A stretch of 64,000 bases of DNA, from assembly GCF_023017105.1 (NCBI RefSeq), contig NZ_JALKEV010000001.1, positions 124,001-188,000 of the forward strand. The letters run 5' to 3'. Positions within the stretch are counted from its first letter, which is position 1. Each line of letters starts with the position of its first letter. Positions 1 through 6,735 of the stretch are shown piece by piece. Source of the stretch: Halalkalibacter sp. APA_J-10(15). Its GTDB lineage: Bacteria > Bacillota > Bacilli > Bacillales > Bacillaceae_D. Under the pieces are notes generated by a model that ran no database searches, was not told the origin of the DNA, and saw only the letters and a list, made by a program, of their open reading frames with translations. A program made the position numbers and the translations under genes.

Positions 1-710
1 TGTTTGAAAAGGATATCGACGTACCAGACTTTACGGGTCAAACACGAGTCGAAGTAGAGCAATGGGCAGAAACAAATGAAATTGAAATCACATATAAAGA
101 AGAAGCCTCAAATAGTGTTGAAGTGGAGCTAGTCGTAAGTCAAAGTGTTTCACCAGAAGATAAGGTTGCTAAAAGAGATGAAATGGAAGTTGTCATTTCG
201 CTAGGACAAGCAACAACGGTTCCTCATTTTGGTGAACTTACAATGGAAGAAGCGACGAGTTACGGTGATTTAGTCGTAATGGTTCAACAGAGGTATCATT
301 CTGAAGTTCCATTTGGCGGATTAATCTCACAATCGGTTAGTGCTGGTACTGAGTTGACCGATCGCGATAATAAAGAAATACAGGTTGTTTATTCGCAAGG
401 ACGTCCGTACTTAAGGGACTATCGTGGTATGCTTGAAGGGGATTTACCGCAGGCATTTTACGAGGACTACCAATCAAAGGGTGCTGATATTCGCTATACG
501 GTCAAATATGTCGATGCACCAGAAGTAAAAGGAACAGTCGTTGGAATGAGTAAGTTTAATGAATTTGTTTCAATGTCTTATACGGTTGAAATTCGAATAA
601 GCAATAACGCAAATGCTTCTTCTGGCTCTTGGGACGATGAAGAGGACATACAAGAAGAGATCTCTCCGATTGAAGAAACTCCTCAACCTGGAGAGGAAGA
701 GGAAAAATAA
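1..710 (+). CDS. PASTA-repeat protein, C-terminal part (5' end outside window)
   Basis: The reading frame is open from the first bases and stops at 708-710, so the N-terminus lies upstream. About 235 residues are visible. They contain three consecutive PASTA-like units (roughly residues 5-65, 66-133 and 134-200), each beginning near a 'VP.F/L..' type motif and ending in a 'V.S.G' type strand, followed by a Ser/Asp/Glu/Pro-rich acidic tail. PASTA units bind muropeptides or beta-lactam-like ligands outside the cell. They occur on PrkC-type Ser/Thr kinases and some penicillin-binding proteins. The visible part has neither a kinase nor a transpeptidase domain, so the parent family cannot be decided here. 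Confident of PASTA, unsure of the whole protein. Confidence 0.75.
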   Translation, partial: FEKDIDVPDFTGQTRVEVEQWAETNEIEITYKEEASNSVEVELVVSQSVSPEDKVAKRDEMEVVISLGQATTVPHFGELTMEEATSYGDLVVMVQQRYHSEVPFGGLISQSVSAGTELTDRDNKEIQVVYSQGRPYLRDYRGMLEGDLPQAFYEDYQSKGADIRYTVKYVDAPEVKGTVVGMSKFNEFVSMSYTVEIRISNNANASSGSWDDEEDIQEEISPIEETPQPGEEEEK

Positions 711-721
711 GTATTTTATAA

Positions 722-779
722 GCTCTTATTTACTTATAGCTGTTGATACAGGTATAAGTAAATAAGGCTTTTTTTCTTT
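722..779 (+). terminator. Intrinsic terminator after the PASTA gene
   Basis: A 14-bp stem (725-738 with 753-766) and a short loop are followed by GGC and a run of seven T. It directly follows the stop codon at 710. Confidence 0.85.
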
Positions 780-893
780 AGAAGAAGAGGAATAAAGTGT
801 TTTTCCATGATAAGTAGAGGCGTCTCGAAAATGAAAAAGTTCAATTATTAAATTTGTGGTATGAGTGTGGTAAGATATTGAACTCATACTCCT

Positions 894-980
894 TTATTTC
901 TTAGCAAATATGGGCGATATTAAAAGTGATACAGCTATGAAGCATAGCATGAATACACTCGTTAAACATAATAAACTCAT
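894..980 (-). CDS. 28-aa single-pass membrane peptide (small ORF)
   Basis: ATG at 980 is preceded by a good ribosome site (AGGAG, 8-nt spacer). The 28 residues form one hydrophobic helix with a Lys-Lys end: MSLLCLTSVFML... ending IFAKK. It lies 57 nt downstream of the DUF6220 gene on the same strand, so it may be the last gene of that operon. No family is recognised. The shape (short, one helix, basic tail) fits small membrane-acting peptides in general, including type I toxins, but no antisense RNA or toxin motif is visible. Supported by the ribosome site and clean hydrophobic composition only. Confidence 0.45.
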   Translation of the reverse strand: MSLLCLTSVFMLCFIAVSLLISPIFAKK

Positions 981-1037
981 TTTCGTCACTCCTATGTGTT
1001 CGAACTACATAGTACGTATACCCAAAAGAAACTGTAT

Positions 1038-1415
1038 CTAGTACTCTTTATAAGGAGGGAGCAGCTTTACACAATTCCAAAAGACAAACAGTGCAATAAT
1101 AGGGTGCAAGGCCCCAAAAATACTAAATCTTGCTGATATTACAGCTGTAAAAAACAACGCAATAATCATAACGAATAAACCAATACTTTTCCAAATGATT
1201 TTCTTTGGTAATTGGGCAAAATAGGCCAATAATGCCATGATAAGTGGAAGGAAAAAGAAGAATCTAGCAAAAATCACATGGTAACTCCAATTTATTGGGT
1301 TTATGAATAATGCAAATCCTGTTAGTAGGACCTGAATGATGATACAAAGAGTAAAGGTCCAAGAAATGATACCAAGGCAAGCTCGGAAAATGGGTACAAG
1401 TTTCTGTTTAGTCAT
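1038..1415 (-). CDS. DUF6220-like integral membrane protein
   Basis: 125 residues with four hydrophobic helices (about 10-33, 45-65, 75-95, 98-117). ATG at 1415 follows AAGGAGG with suitable spacing. The size and pattern, with conserved Phe-rich helices and a 'GALHPIIALFVFW' end, resemble DUF6220 membrane proteins. Function is unknown. It lies 57 nt downstream of the DUF6526 gene and is probably co-transcribed with it, behind a TetR-type operator at 1957-1990. This suggests induction together with the neighbouring TetR regulon. Family call is by resemblance from memory. Confidence 0.6.
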   Translation of the reverse strand: MTKQKLVPIFRACLGIISWTFTLCIIIQVLLTGFALFINPINWSYHVIFARFFFFLPLIMALLAYFAQLPKKIIWKSIGLFVMIIALFFTAVISARFSIFGALHPIIALFVFWNCVKLLPPYKEY

Positions 1416-1472
1416 TTATTTTTCCTCCTTATTAGGGAATGCTTCTCCCATTTATAAATCATGTTTGATTTT

Positions 1473-1907
1473 TTATACACGATCATGATCAGCTTTCCAA
1501 CTTTGAATGGATTGTTTAATCTCATTAGGTGACAAGTTTTTTTGAATAGCTTTATTACATAAGCTTGGAAATTCTTCATCTGATGCAAAGCGTAAGGCAA
1601 CAATTTGCTTAATTGATAAACGAGAGTCTGGTAATGTTCCTGTTAAAGTAAAATAACGGATACGCTCCTCGGCTCTTATAGCCCGATCCTGTACCTTGCA
1701 GGTGAAAGACCGAAGAAAAAATACTGTAATTGTTACGATCAATGCAATTGAAATTAATAGCATGGAGGTGAAAAGGAATTCTCCTCTTAGTGCCTCAAAA
1801 AAGGCGTTGCTAATAGCAAAAATAAAAGTAATGAAGCAAAGCGGAACTAAGAAATAGTGAAATACGGGTACCGATCTAGTATGGTTATTAAATGATTGTG
1901 GTTTCAA
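1473..1907 (-). CDS. DUF6526 family protein
   Basis: 144 residues starting at TTG 1907, behind AAAGGAG with 9-nt spacing. Two transmembrane helices (about 17-37 and 45-67) precede a cytoplasmic domain containing 'QDRAIRAEERIRYF' and 'QIVALRFASDEEFPSLCNKA', followed by a short helix ending 'IKQSIQSWKADHDRV'. This arrangement is typical of DUF6526 proteins, whose function is unknown. It is the first gene of the minus-strand unit with the DUF6220 gene. The 14-bp-arm palindrome at 1957-1990 just upstream shares the GAGTG/CACTC core with two operators next to tetR, so repression by that regulator is likely. Confidence 0.75.
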   Translation of the reverse strand: MKPQSFNNHTRSVPVFHYFLVPLCFITFIFAISNAFFEALRGEFLFTSMLLISIALIVTITVFFLRSFTCKVQDRAIRAEERIRYFTLTGTLPDSRLSIKQIVALRFASDEEFPSLCNKAIQKNLSPNEIKQSIQSWKADHDRV

Positions 1908-1956
1908 TTGTGTTGTCTCCTTTCCTCATAATATAAGAGTCTTACATCATCACAAT

Positions 1957-1990
1957 ATATTATTTGAGTGGGTGCTCACTCAAATAATAT
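1957..1990. promoter_or_regulatory. TetR-type operator upstream of the DUF6526 operon
   Basis: Perfect 14-bp inverted repeat (1957-1970 and 1977-1990) around a 6-nt centre, with the core TTGAGTG...CACTCAA. The same GAGTG/CACTC half-sites recur at 2718-2733 and 2750-2763 beside tetR. Confidence 0.75.
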
Positions 1991-2048
1991 AAAAGAGGCT
2001 GTATTTAAACCTCTCTAGACGTCTACGATGATCTCCAGAAAAATAAAT

Positions 2049-2675
2049 CTAGCTACAATCATAGTCTACATCTATCTGTCGAAATAAAGTGTCCAACGTA
2101 CGATAAACTACTATAATTGCTTCTGAATCTGAATGTTCATTTCCTAGAAAATTCATTTGAAATGCATATTGAAAGCAACTACCAAGTATCATATCAGCAG
2201 CAGCTCTCGGATTAATACTTAATGACAATCTGCCGATTAGTTGTTCTTCGTGAAGGTAAGATTCAATGGCTTCATTTGCTCGATGAGGGCCTTCATTACG
2301 CTGTTTAAATCCTTCTCTCTGACGAGTCAATAATGAAGGATCGGAAAAAATAGATGCCATTAAAGGCATTGAACGATAGTAGTCTTCAAGGGCGATAATG
2401 GCGACTTCCTCCAAGTTTTCTCTTACAGTTCTTGTTCCTATTCGATCTGGAAGAATCGTTAAAGCACTCATTAAGTTTCTTAGCTCTCCTCTTAAAACAT
2501 ACAAAAATAAATCTTCTTTATTCTCAAAATTGTTATAAATTGAGCCTTCAGAGCAATTTGCTAAGCGAGCAATTTCTTTAGTGGTCGTTCGTGAAAGTCC
2601 TTTTGTTTGAATAACCTCTTTGGCTGCTTGAATGATTTTTTCTCGTAACTCCAATTTGGGATCCCTGCCTTTCAA
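2049..2675 (-). CDS. TetR/AcrR family transcriptional repressor
   Basis: 208 residues. The N-terminal TetR helix-turn-helix is clear at about 10-56: 'KIIQAAKEVIQTKGLSRTTT', then an Ile-Ala-Asn-Cys turn and 'GSIYNNFENKEDLF'. The C-terminal helical ligand domain is unassigned. The longest frame begins at TTG 2675 with no good ribosome site. A TTG at 2654, preceded by GGCAGGG at normal spacing and giving a start MELREKIIQAAKEV, is an equally good choice. It is divergent from the membrane gene at 2793, with two palindromic operators between them, and a third lies before the DUF6526 operon. Such regulators often respond to small hydrophobic drugs, but the ligand here is unknown. Confidence 0.9.
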   Translation of the reverse strand: MKGRDPKLELREKIIQAAKEVIQTKGLSRTTTKEIARLANCSEGSIYNNFENKEDLFLYVLRGELRNLMSALTILPDRIGTRTVRENLEEVAIIALEDYYRSMPLMASIFSDPSLLTRQREGFKQRNEGPHRANEAIESYLHEEQLIGRLSLSINPRAAADMILGSCFQYAFQMNFLGNEHSDSEAIIVVYRTLDTLFRQIDVDYDCS

Positions 2676-2717
2676 TTTCTTGACAATAAATAAAATCGCG
2701 AGTACACTTTTTATTAT

Positions 2718-2766
2718 GAGTGAGTACTCACTCTATGTCAACCTAAAAATGAGTGATCACTCACTC
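2718..2766. promoter_or_regulatory. Paired TetR operators between tetR and the divergent membrane gene
   Basis: GAGTGAGTACTCACTC at 2718-2733 is a perfect 16-bp palindrome, and TGAGTGATCACTCA at 2750-2763 is a second one. Both share half-sites with the operator at 1957-1990. Their position between divergent starts fits control of both genes. Confidence 0.8.
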
Positions 2767-2792
2767 AAAAATAAAATTCTGGAGTGAAAAAG

Positions 2793-3341
2793 ATGAAAAG
2801 TGAAAATGGTGTGAGTATAACTGTTTCAAAGTCTGTTCGATCAAACACTCTCAATAGGCTATTAATTCTTGTCGTGCTCGCTATTGAATTGTTGGCAACT
2901 TACGCCAGTGTAACGGGTGAACCCTTGAATCCGGTTGATCATTGGATAGTGACAAGAGAGACGGATTGGATGGCGTTTGTATTGGTGTTTGTAGGATGCG
3001 TTTCGCTTTTTTGGCAAAACATACGACCTACTCTTGCTTTAATTATCACGACGTTGTCTTATTGTGCATACATTTTGAGTGATTACGAATTGGGCTTGTT
3101 TCTCCCGGTCATGTTAATTTTATATACTAGTGTGGCAAATGGACATTCTCGTATATGGCCATTTTGTATGGCAATGATAAGTTTCCTTGTCTCGTTATTT
3201 TGGGTCTATCAACGACTGATTCAAGTAAACGATTCAGGTGTTATAATGTTTGCTTGGGTTGCATTTGGGGCGGTCTTTGCTGTATTCTTTATTGCGCCTC
3301 TTCTCATAGGAGAAATTGTGTACCTACGCCGGAAAAAGTAG
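2793..3341 (+). CDS. Unknown integral membrane protein under TetR control
   Basis: 182 residues from ATG 2793, with GGAG 8 nt upstream. A GTG at 2784 overlaps that ribosome site and is less likely. About five hydrophobic helices are visible, with a 'TRETDWMAFVLVFVGCVSLFWQNIRP' loop/helix. The layout recalls the N-terminal membrane domain found on some actinobacterial-type sensor kinases (DUF7134-like), but no kinase part follows. It stands alone, divergent from tetR and separated by two operators. A role as the regulated output, such as a drug- or envelope-related membrane protein, is inference. Confidence 0.6.
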   Translation: MKSENGVSITVSKSVRSNTLNRLLILVVLAIELLATYASVTGEPLNPVDHWIVTRETDWMAFVLVFVGCVSLFWQNIRPTLALIITTLSYCAYILSDYELGLFLPVMLILYTSVANGHSRIWPFCMAMISFLVSLFWVYQRLIQVNDSGVIMFAWVAFGAVFAVFFIAPLLIGEIVYLRRKK

Positions 3342-3377
3342 TGAGCAGATTAGTGTTGAGCTATACAAATTTGATCA

Positions 3378-3421
3378 AAAAAGCACCTCCATTTGAATGT
3401 TGGTTCACACCTGGAGGTGCG
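3378..3421 (-). terminator. Terminator for the HTH/DUF2651 operon (minus strand)
   Basis: GCACCTCC/GGAGGTGC arms (3384-3391 and 3414-3421), followed on the minus strand by six T. It may also slow plus-strand transcription from 3341. Confidence 0.7.
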
Positions 3422-3507
3422 AAATTGCCAAGACAGTATTCATAGTGTACATGTACATTATTTTCGTATTTGCTCATTGAGTTAGCGTACGGTTTGTTGA
3501 ACCCTGT

Positions 3508-3724
3508 TTATGTATTCACCTTTTTCATCATTAAACTTACTAACAAGGAAAGAAGCGTATAAATCAATACCCAAACGAAGAATGAAGGATTAAAGATGGT
3601 AAATGTTAAATACGATAAATGTTAGTATAGGCATTAGCATCCACTTATGAGATAGAATGTAGCCTATTATAGAAGCTAGAATAAGACTAATAGGATATAC
3701 GACTAATACTGAAATAAACTCCAT
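3508..3724 (-). pseudogene. Frameshifted DUF2651-like small membrane protein
   Basis: From ATG 3724 (AAGGAGGG upstream) the frame reads 44 residues, with a DUF2651-like start (MEFISVLVVYP...) and two hydrophobic helices, then stops at 3590. The next frame continues at once with the expected C-terminal half of the family, FNPSFFVWVLIYTLLSLLVS and then LMMKKVNT, ending at TAA 3508-3510. Together this gives a normal family length of about 72-75 residues. The break lies around 3590-3605. Comparison with DUF2651 proteins from memory suggests a few bases are also missing there. It could be a real mutation or a base-calling error. Confidence 0.6.
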
Positions 3725-3740
3725 GTACCTAAAACCCTCC

Positions 3741-3995
3741 TTAATCCACTTGCTTAAGAGTGTCCTCGATCGCTTCAAGTCTCTTGTTCATATCTTGAAT
3801 GGCATTCATTTGCTGTTGCTGTAATGTTGTTATTTCTTGGTCGATTCTCAACCGTTCTTCAGCACGTCGTTCCGTGCGTCGCACAATACGTATCACATAG
3901 ATGATTAAGAAGATGAACAGAGCAAGGGGTAGTAATATGGTTAGAAACGCGACTAATTGATAAAGAATTGATCCTAAATGAATGGAAGAATCCAC
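3741..3995 (-). CDS. Small membrane-anchored coiled-coil protein
   Basis: 84 residues from GTG 3995. AGAGGTG lies 9 nt upstream, and a GTG at 4007 sits on top of that ribosome site. One transmembrane helix (about 10-37) is followed by a charged coiled coil rich in Arg, Glu and Gln, including 'LQQQQMNAIQDMNKRLEAIE'. No enzymatic motif. It begins 4 nt after the HTH regulator's stop and ends 16 nt before the DUF2651-like gene, so the three form an operon. Function is unknown. Confidence 0.65.
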   Translation of the reverse strand: MDSSIHLGSILYQLVAFLTILLPLALFIFLIIYVIRIVRRTERRAEERLRIDQEITTLQQQQMNAIQDMNKRLEAIEDTLKQVD

Positions 3996-3999
3996 TGAT

Positions 4000-4332
4000 T
4001 TAATCACCTCTTTCTTTTTTCGGCTTTACTGTAAGGCTCCAAGACATTTGTGTAATGAACTGTTCATCTAAAGGGATATGAAAAGTGTTCAATTCATAAT
4101 ATTTCATCGTCTTCCCATCTGCTGCTATTTCATGTTGCCCTGTAACAAGTCCAGCCTCCTCTAATTTTTTCAAATGAAGATAGAGCAACGGCCTACTTAT
4201 GGCTAGCTCTCGTGCCAATTGACTGACGTATGGTCTTTTGTTGAATAAGATCGAAATGATTTTAAGTCGGTAAGGATTAGAAAGGGCCTCTAGAACGTTT
4301 AGTAATTCATCGCCATTATGTATTTGTCTCAT
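4000..4332 (-). CDS. Winged-helix (ArsR-like) transcriptional regulator
   Basis: 110 residues. The winged-helix fold is plain: 'LEALSNPYRLKIISILF', then 'VSQLARELAISRPLLYLHLK' as the recognition region, then 'LEEAGLVTGQ' and a beta-wing ending 'MKYYELN'. There is no Cys or His metal site typical of metal-sensing ArsR proteins. First gene of the operon with the coiled-coil membrane protein and DUF2651-like gene, an arrangement that suggests it autoregulates them. The ribosome site before ATG 4332 is weak. Confidence 0.85.
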   Translation of the reverse strand: MRQIHNGDELLNVLEALSNPYRLKIISILFNKRPYVSQLARELAISRPLLYLHLKKLEEAGLVTGQHEIAADGKTMKYYELNTFHIPLDEQFITQMSWSLTVKPKKERGD

Positions 4333-4430
4333 ATGTAATAATTTTATGACAGGTTCTATTATCTTTCAATGGAAAGTAATAGATAAATTAAATCTTTTTC
4401 ATTTGAAATGTAAAAGGAACTACAAATAAA

Positions 4431-4439
4431 TGTTATAAT
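4431..4439 (+). promoter_or_regulatory. Extended -10 promoter of the Agr-like operon
   Basis: TGTTATAAT gives TG-n-TATAAT, a perfect extended -10, 30 nt upstream of the TTG start at 4469. No good -35 is present, as is common for extended -10 promoters. Confidence 0.5.
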
Positions 4440-4468
4440 TAAGTTAACTATAATAGGAGGAGTATCGA

Positions 4469-5356
4469 TTGGATTGGATATTGTGCATGACCACAATAGA
4501 CCAAACACATTTGATCAACAAAATGGCTATGCATATATTCATATTAATCGTATTTATTTTAGCGCAAGTTATTTTGAACTTTTTTTTAATCGGTTCATGG
4601 GTTGCTTTTGGTGAGCTCATGGAGATATATGGAATTCCTATACACTTTATATTAATGTGTGTATTAAATATCGGTTCTCTTGTTCTAGTTGTAACACTAT
4701 TAAAAAATGAAGAAACAAAACAAATCAAATATACGGAATCCACTCACGAAGAGCAGTTCCGGGCGTTAGTGGCTTCTGTTCGATCTGATCGTCATGACCT
4801 TAACAATCACTTAACGGTTGTAGCAGGCTTATTAAAAATTGAGAATTATACAAGCGCTGTCAAGTATATTAATGAGGTCATAGGTGAAGTGAAGATTAAT
4901 AATAAAGCATTATCGATTAAAAATGCGGTTCTAGCATCCATCTTATTTTCAAAAATGGAATTATATCAAAAGCATAAGGTTCCTTTCTCTATCGATATTT
5001 CAAGTGAGGGGATTACAAAGCGTCTTACATCGACGGATTTACTTCGACTCGTTAGTAATTTGCTAGATAATGCATATGAAGCAACGATTGAATTGATAAA
5101 GGATAAACAAATGATTGCATTTGAAATGGCCGAGGGAATGGATCATTACGATATTATCGTAAGAAATTCTTGTGCTCATCAATTAGATGGGGATTTCTTG
5201 AAATCAGGGTTTTCGACGAAGGGCTCTAGCCAACCTCGAGGGTTTGGGTTATCAATTATTCAGGAGGTGACTAAGAAATATGGGGGAACGCTCCATATGA
5301 AAAGTGAACAATCTATTGTTGTGTTTCATTTAGTTTTTCCAAAAGGAGAAAAATGA
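4469..5356 (+). CDS. AgrC/Spo0B-like GHKL sensor histidine kinase
   Basis: 295 residues from TTG 4469, six nt after AGGAGGAG. Two hydrophobic helices (about 21-45 and 57-78) replace the usual six-helix AgrC receptor. They are followed by a dimerisation/phosphoacceptor motif RHDLNNH (His109) and a GHKL ATPase with N box 'LVSNLLDNAYEAT' and G box 'GFGLSIIQ'. This is the HPK10/AgrC kinase core. It overlaps agrB by four bases and is co-transcribed with the peptide precursor. No AgrA/LytTR regulator is adjacent, so the phosphotransfer partner is unknown. The separate membrane protein at 6141-6611 could supply the missing receptor part (inference). Confidence 0.85.
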   Translation: MDWILCMTTIDQTHLINKMAMHIFILIVFILAQVILNFFLIGSWVAFGELMEIYGIPIHFILMCVLNIGSLVLVVTLLKNEETKQIKYTESTHEEQFRALVASVRSDRHDLNNHLTVVAGLLKIENYTSAVKYINEVIGEVKINNKALSIKNAVLASILFSKMELYQKHKVPFSIDISSEGITKRLTSTDLLRLVSNLLDNAYEATIELIKDKQMIAFEMAEGMDHYDIIVRNSCAHQLDGDFLKSGFSTKGSSQPRGFGLSIIQEVTKKYGGTLHMKSEQSIVVFHLVFPKGEK

Positions 5357-5985
5357 TGATAACCAAAATAAGTAGATATGTAGCAAAAAGGTTATGCATG
5401 TATACGAATCGACAACAAGAGATAGAACACGTGCGTTATGGATTGGAGATTATTTTAGGTGGTATGCTGAAGTGGATTTGCCTTATGGGGGTTGCATTTA
5501 TCCTAGGGGTGGTTCCTGCTATGGTAGCAACATTGTTAACCTTTTCTATTTTTCGAATGGCAACAGGTGGGTATCATTACTCGACGTATTTCCGATGCTT
5601 TATAGCAGGCTTGCTAAGTATGACAGCGATTTCATTTGTTGCTTCTAAAGTAATGGTTCAATATAATGAACAATTTTTATTCATTTCCATTTCAATTGTG
5701 TTCATAGTTGGATTGCTTTGCATTTATTTATATGCTCCCTCTAATCATTTCTATAAAAAAAGTACTAAAAAACAGAGAAAAAAATTACAACAATTTGCTT
5801 TCATTCTCTTGTTTATTTGGGTTATACTTATTTATAATCTAGTTAATATTAATGCTGAAATCGTTTGGGCTTCTGTGTTAGGGTTACTCTTTCAACTTAG
5901 TAGTACTCTTCCACTTTCCTATAAAATTGTTAGGAAGGTGGAGAATATAATAGAATGGAGGACTCAAAATGAAAAGGTTAGCTAA
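5353..5985 (+). CDS. agrB: AgrB-like peptide-processing membrane protease
   Basis: 210 residues with about five to six transmembrane helices. The catalytic signature is present: His75 and Cys82 within 'GGYHYSTYFRC', spaced as in staphylococcal AgrB (His77/Cys84). AgrB cuts the AgrD precursor and closes its (thio)lactone ring at the membrane. ATG 5353 follows AAAAGGAG and overlaps the kinase stop. Its last 17 bases overlap the start of the 42-aa precursor gene, giving translational coupling of enzyme and substrate. Confidence 0.93.
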   Translation: MMITKISRYVAKRLCMYTNRQQEIEHVRYGLEIILGGMLKWICLMGVAFILGVVPAMVATLLTFSIFRMATGGYHYSTYFRCFIAGLLSMTAISFVASKVMVQYNEQFLFISISIVFIVGLLCIYLYAPSNHFYKKSTKKQRKKLQQFAFILLFIWVILIYNLVNINAEIVWASVLGLLFQLSSTLPLSYKIVRKVENIIEWRTQNEKVS

Positions 5986-6097
5986 AGTAGTACTTGCGTC
6001 ACTAGTCGGTGTTATTGTGTTTGTGTCTAAGACAGAGATTAGCTCGGCCTCTGCTTTTCTCCTTTATCAGCCTGAACCACCTGAAAAAGAACAGTAA
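5969..6097 (+). CDS. agrD: AgrD-like autoinducing peptide precursor (42 aa, Ser core)
   Basis: ATG 5969 follows GGAGG by seven nt and lies inside the end of agrB. The 42 residues show AgrD layout: a basic amphipathic/hydrophobic leader (MKRLAKVVLASLVGVIVF), a short core around 25-32 (SSASAFLL), and an acidic, Pro-rich recognition tail (YQPEPPEKEQ) like the charged tails AgrB cuts off. There is no Cys anywhere. The residue expected to close the ring is therefore Ser28, giving a five-membered lactone (Ser-Ala-Phe-Leu-Leu). Serine lactones are known in the S. intermedius group and in enterococcal GBAP. The exact cleavage points are inferred. Confidence 0.8.
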   Translation: MKRLAKVVLASLVGVIVFVSKTEISSASAFLLYQPEPPEKEQ

Positions 6098-6140
6098 TAC
6101 TTTTTAGCACCAATGTGAAGGTCTTCTAAGGAGCGGTTTT

Positions 6141-6611
6141 ATGTCATGGTACAGCTATTTATTTATGTCACTACCTGAAACGTTCGTTTTATTAGTAGTA
6201 GCATTTGTTTTATTTGGATTACCGATTAAAGAGAAGTTAAAGTCAATTTTGTTATTTGCTGTGATTCAAGGAGCTTTTGTATTTATATTTAGTTTATACA
6301 TGCAAAACTCCTTGAAGCCTTTTTTGAGTTTATTAAGCTTTTATTTGCTCATATGGCTTATCTTCCGGTACCACCCATTAATTAGTGTAATGATTACATT
6401 AACGTCTTATTTATTCTTAGTTATTTTTGAATTAACATTAACCTTTTCTTTTATTCAATTTTACCCAATTAGCTATGAGGAGCTTTTTGCTGATCCTTGG
6501 ATACGAATTGCTGCAAGCTTCACAATGGTTCAAATCCCAATTTTGCTCATTGCGTGGGTCTTACATAAGTTGCACTGGACGATTCGATTACCTGCTTTTG
6601 CGAGACGATAA
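6141..6611 (+). CDS. Agr-operon membrane protein (possible detached receptor domain)
   Basis: 156 residues from ATG 6141 with AAGGAGCG upstream. Almost entirely hydrophobic, with five or six helices and short loops, ending in a basic tail (LPAFARR). It starts 43 nt after agrD and is followed by a terminator, so it is the last gene of the operon. Its start (MSWYSYLFMSLPE) and helix spacing resemble the N-terminal sensor half of some Bacillus AgrC-type kinases. The kinase at 4469 has only two helices, so this protein may provide peptide sensing as a separate subunit. Immunity or export are alternatives. Confidence 0.6.
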   Translation: MSWYSYLFMSLPETFVLLVVAFVLFGLPIKEKLKSILLFAVIQGAFVFIFSLYMQNSLKPFLSLLSFYLLIWLIFRYHPLISVMITLTSYLFLVIFELTLTFSFIQFYPISYEELFADPWIRIAASFTMVQIPILLIAWVLHKLHWTIRLPAFARR

Positions 6612-6634
6612 TTTGCTTGATCATATTTTTGATT

Positions 6635-6674
6635 CAACCTACCGAGTTCAATACTTTTCAGTAGGTTTTTTTAA
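6635..6674 (+). terminator. Terminator of the Agr-like operon
   Basis: The arms AACCTAC (from 6636) and GTAGGTT (6661-6667) pair, extended inward by CGAGTT/CTTTTC-type pairs, and are followed by seven T. Confidence 0.8.
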
Positions 6675-6735
6675 TTTAAATAAACGGTGATGTTGTTGGA
6701 ATATAATTGAGAGTGAGAGGAGCATGAGCTAAAGC

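Noticed and set aside
3155-3445. Plus-strand frame of 96 codons overlapping the end of the TetR-controlled membrane gene
   Set aside because: Out-of-frame shadow of the membrane gene that runs through a terminator hairpin.
6724-6732. ATG AGC TAA, a two-codon ORF right after GAGAGGAG, upstream of the DJ-1 family gene
   Set aside because: A minimal ORF as a regulatory element is possible, but the ribosome site is only one or two nt away and nothing else supports it.
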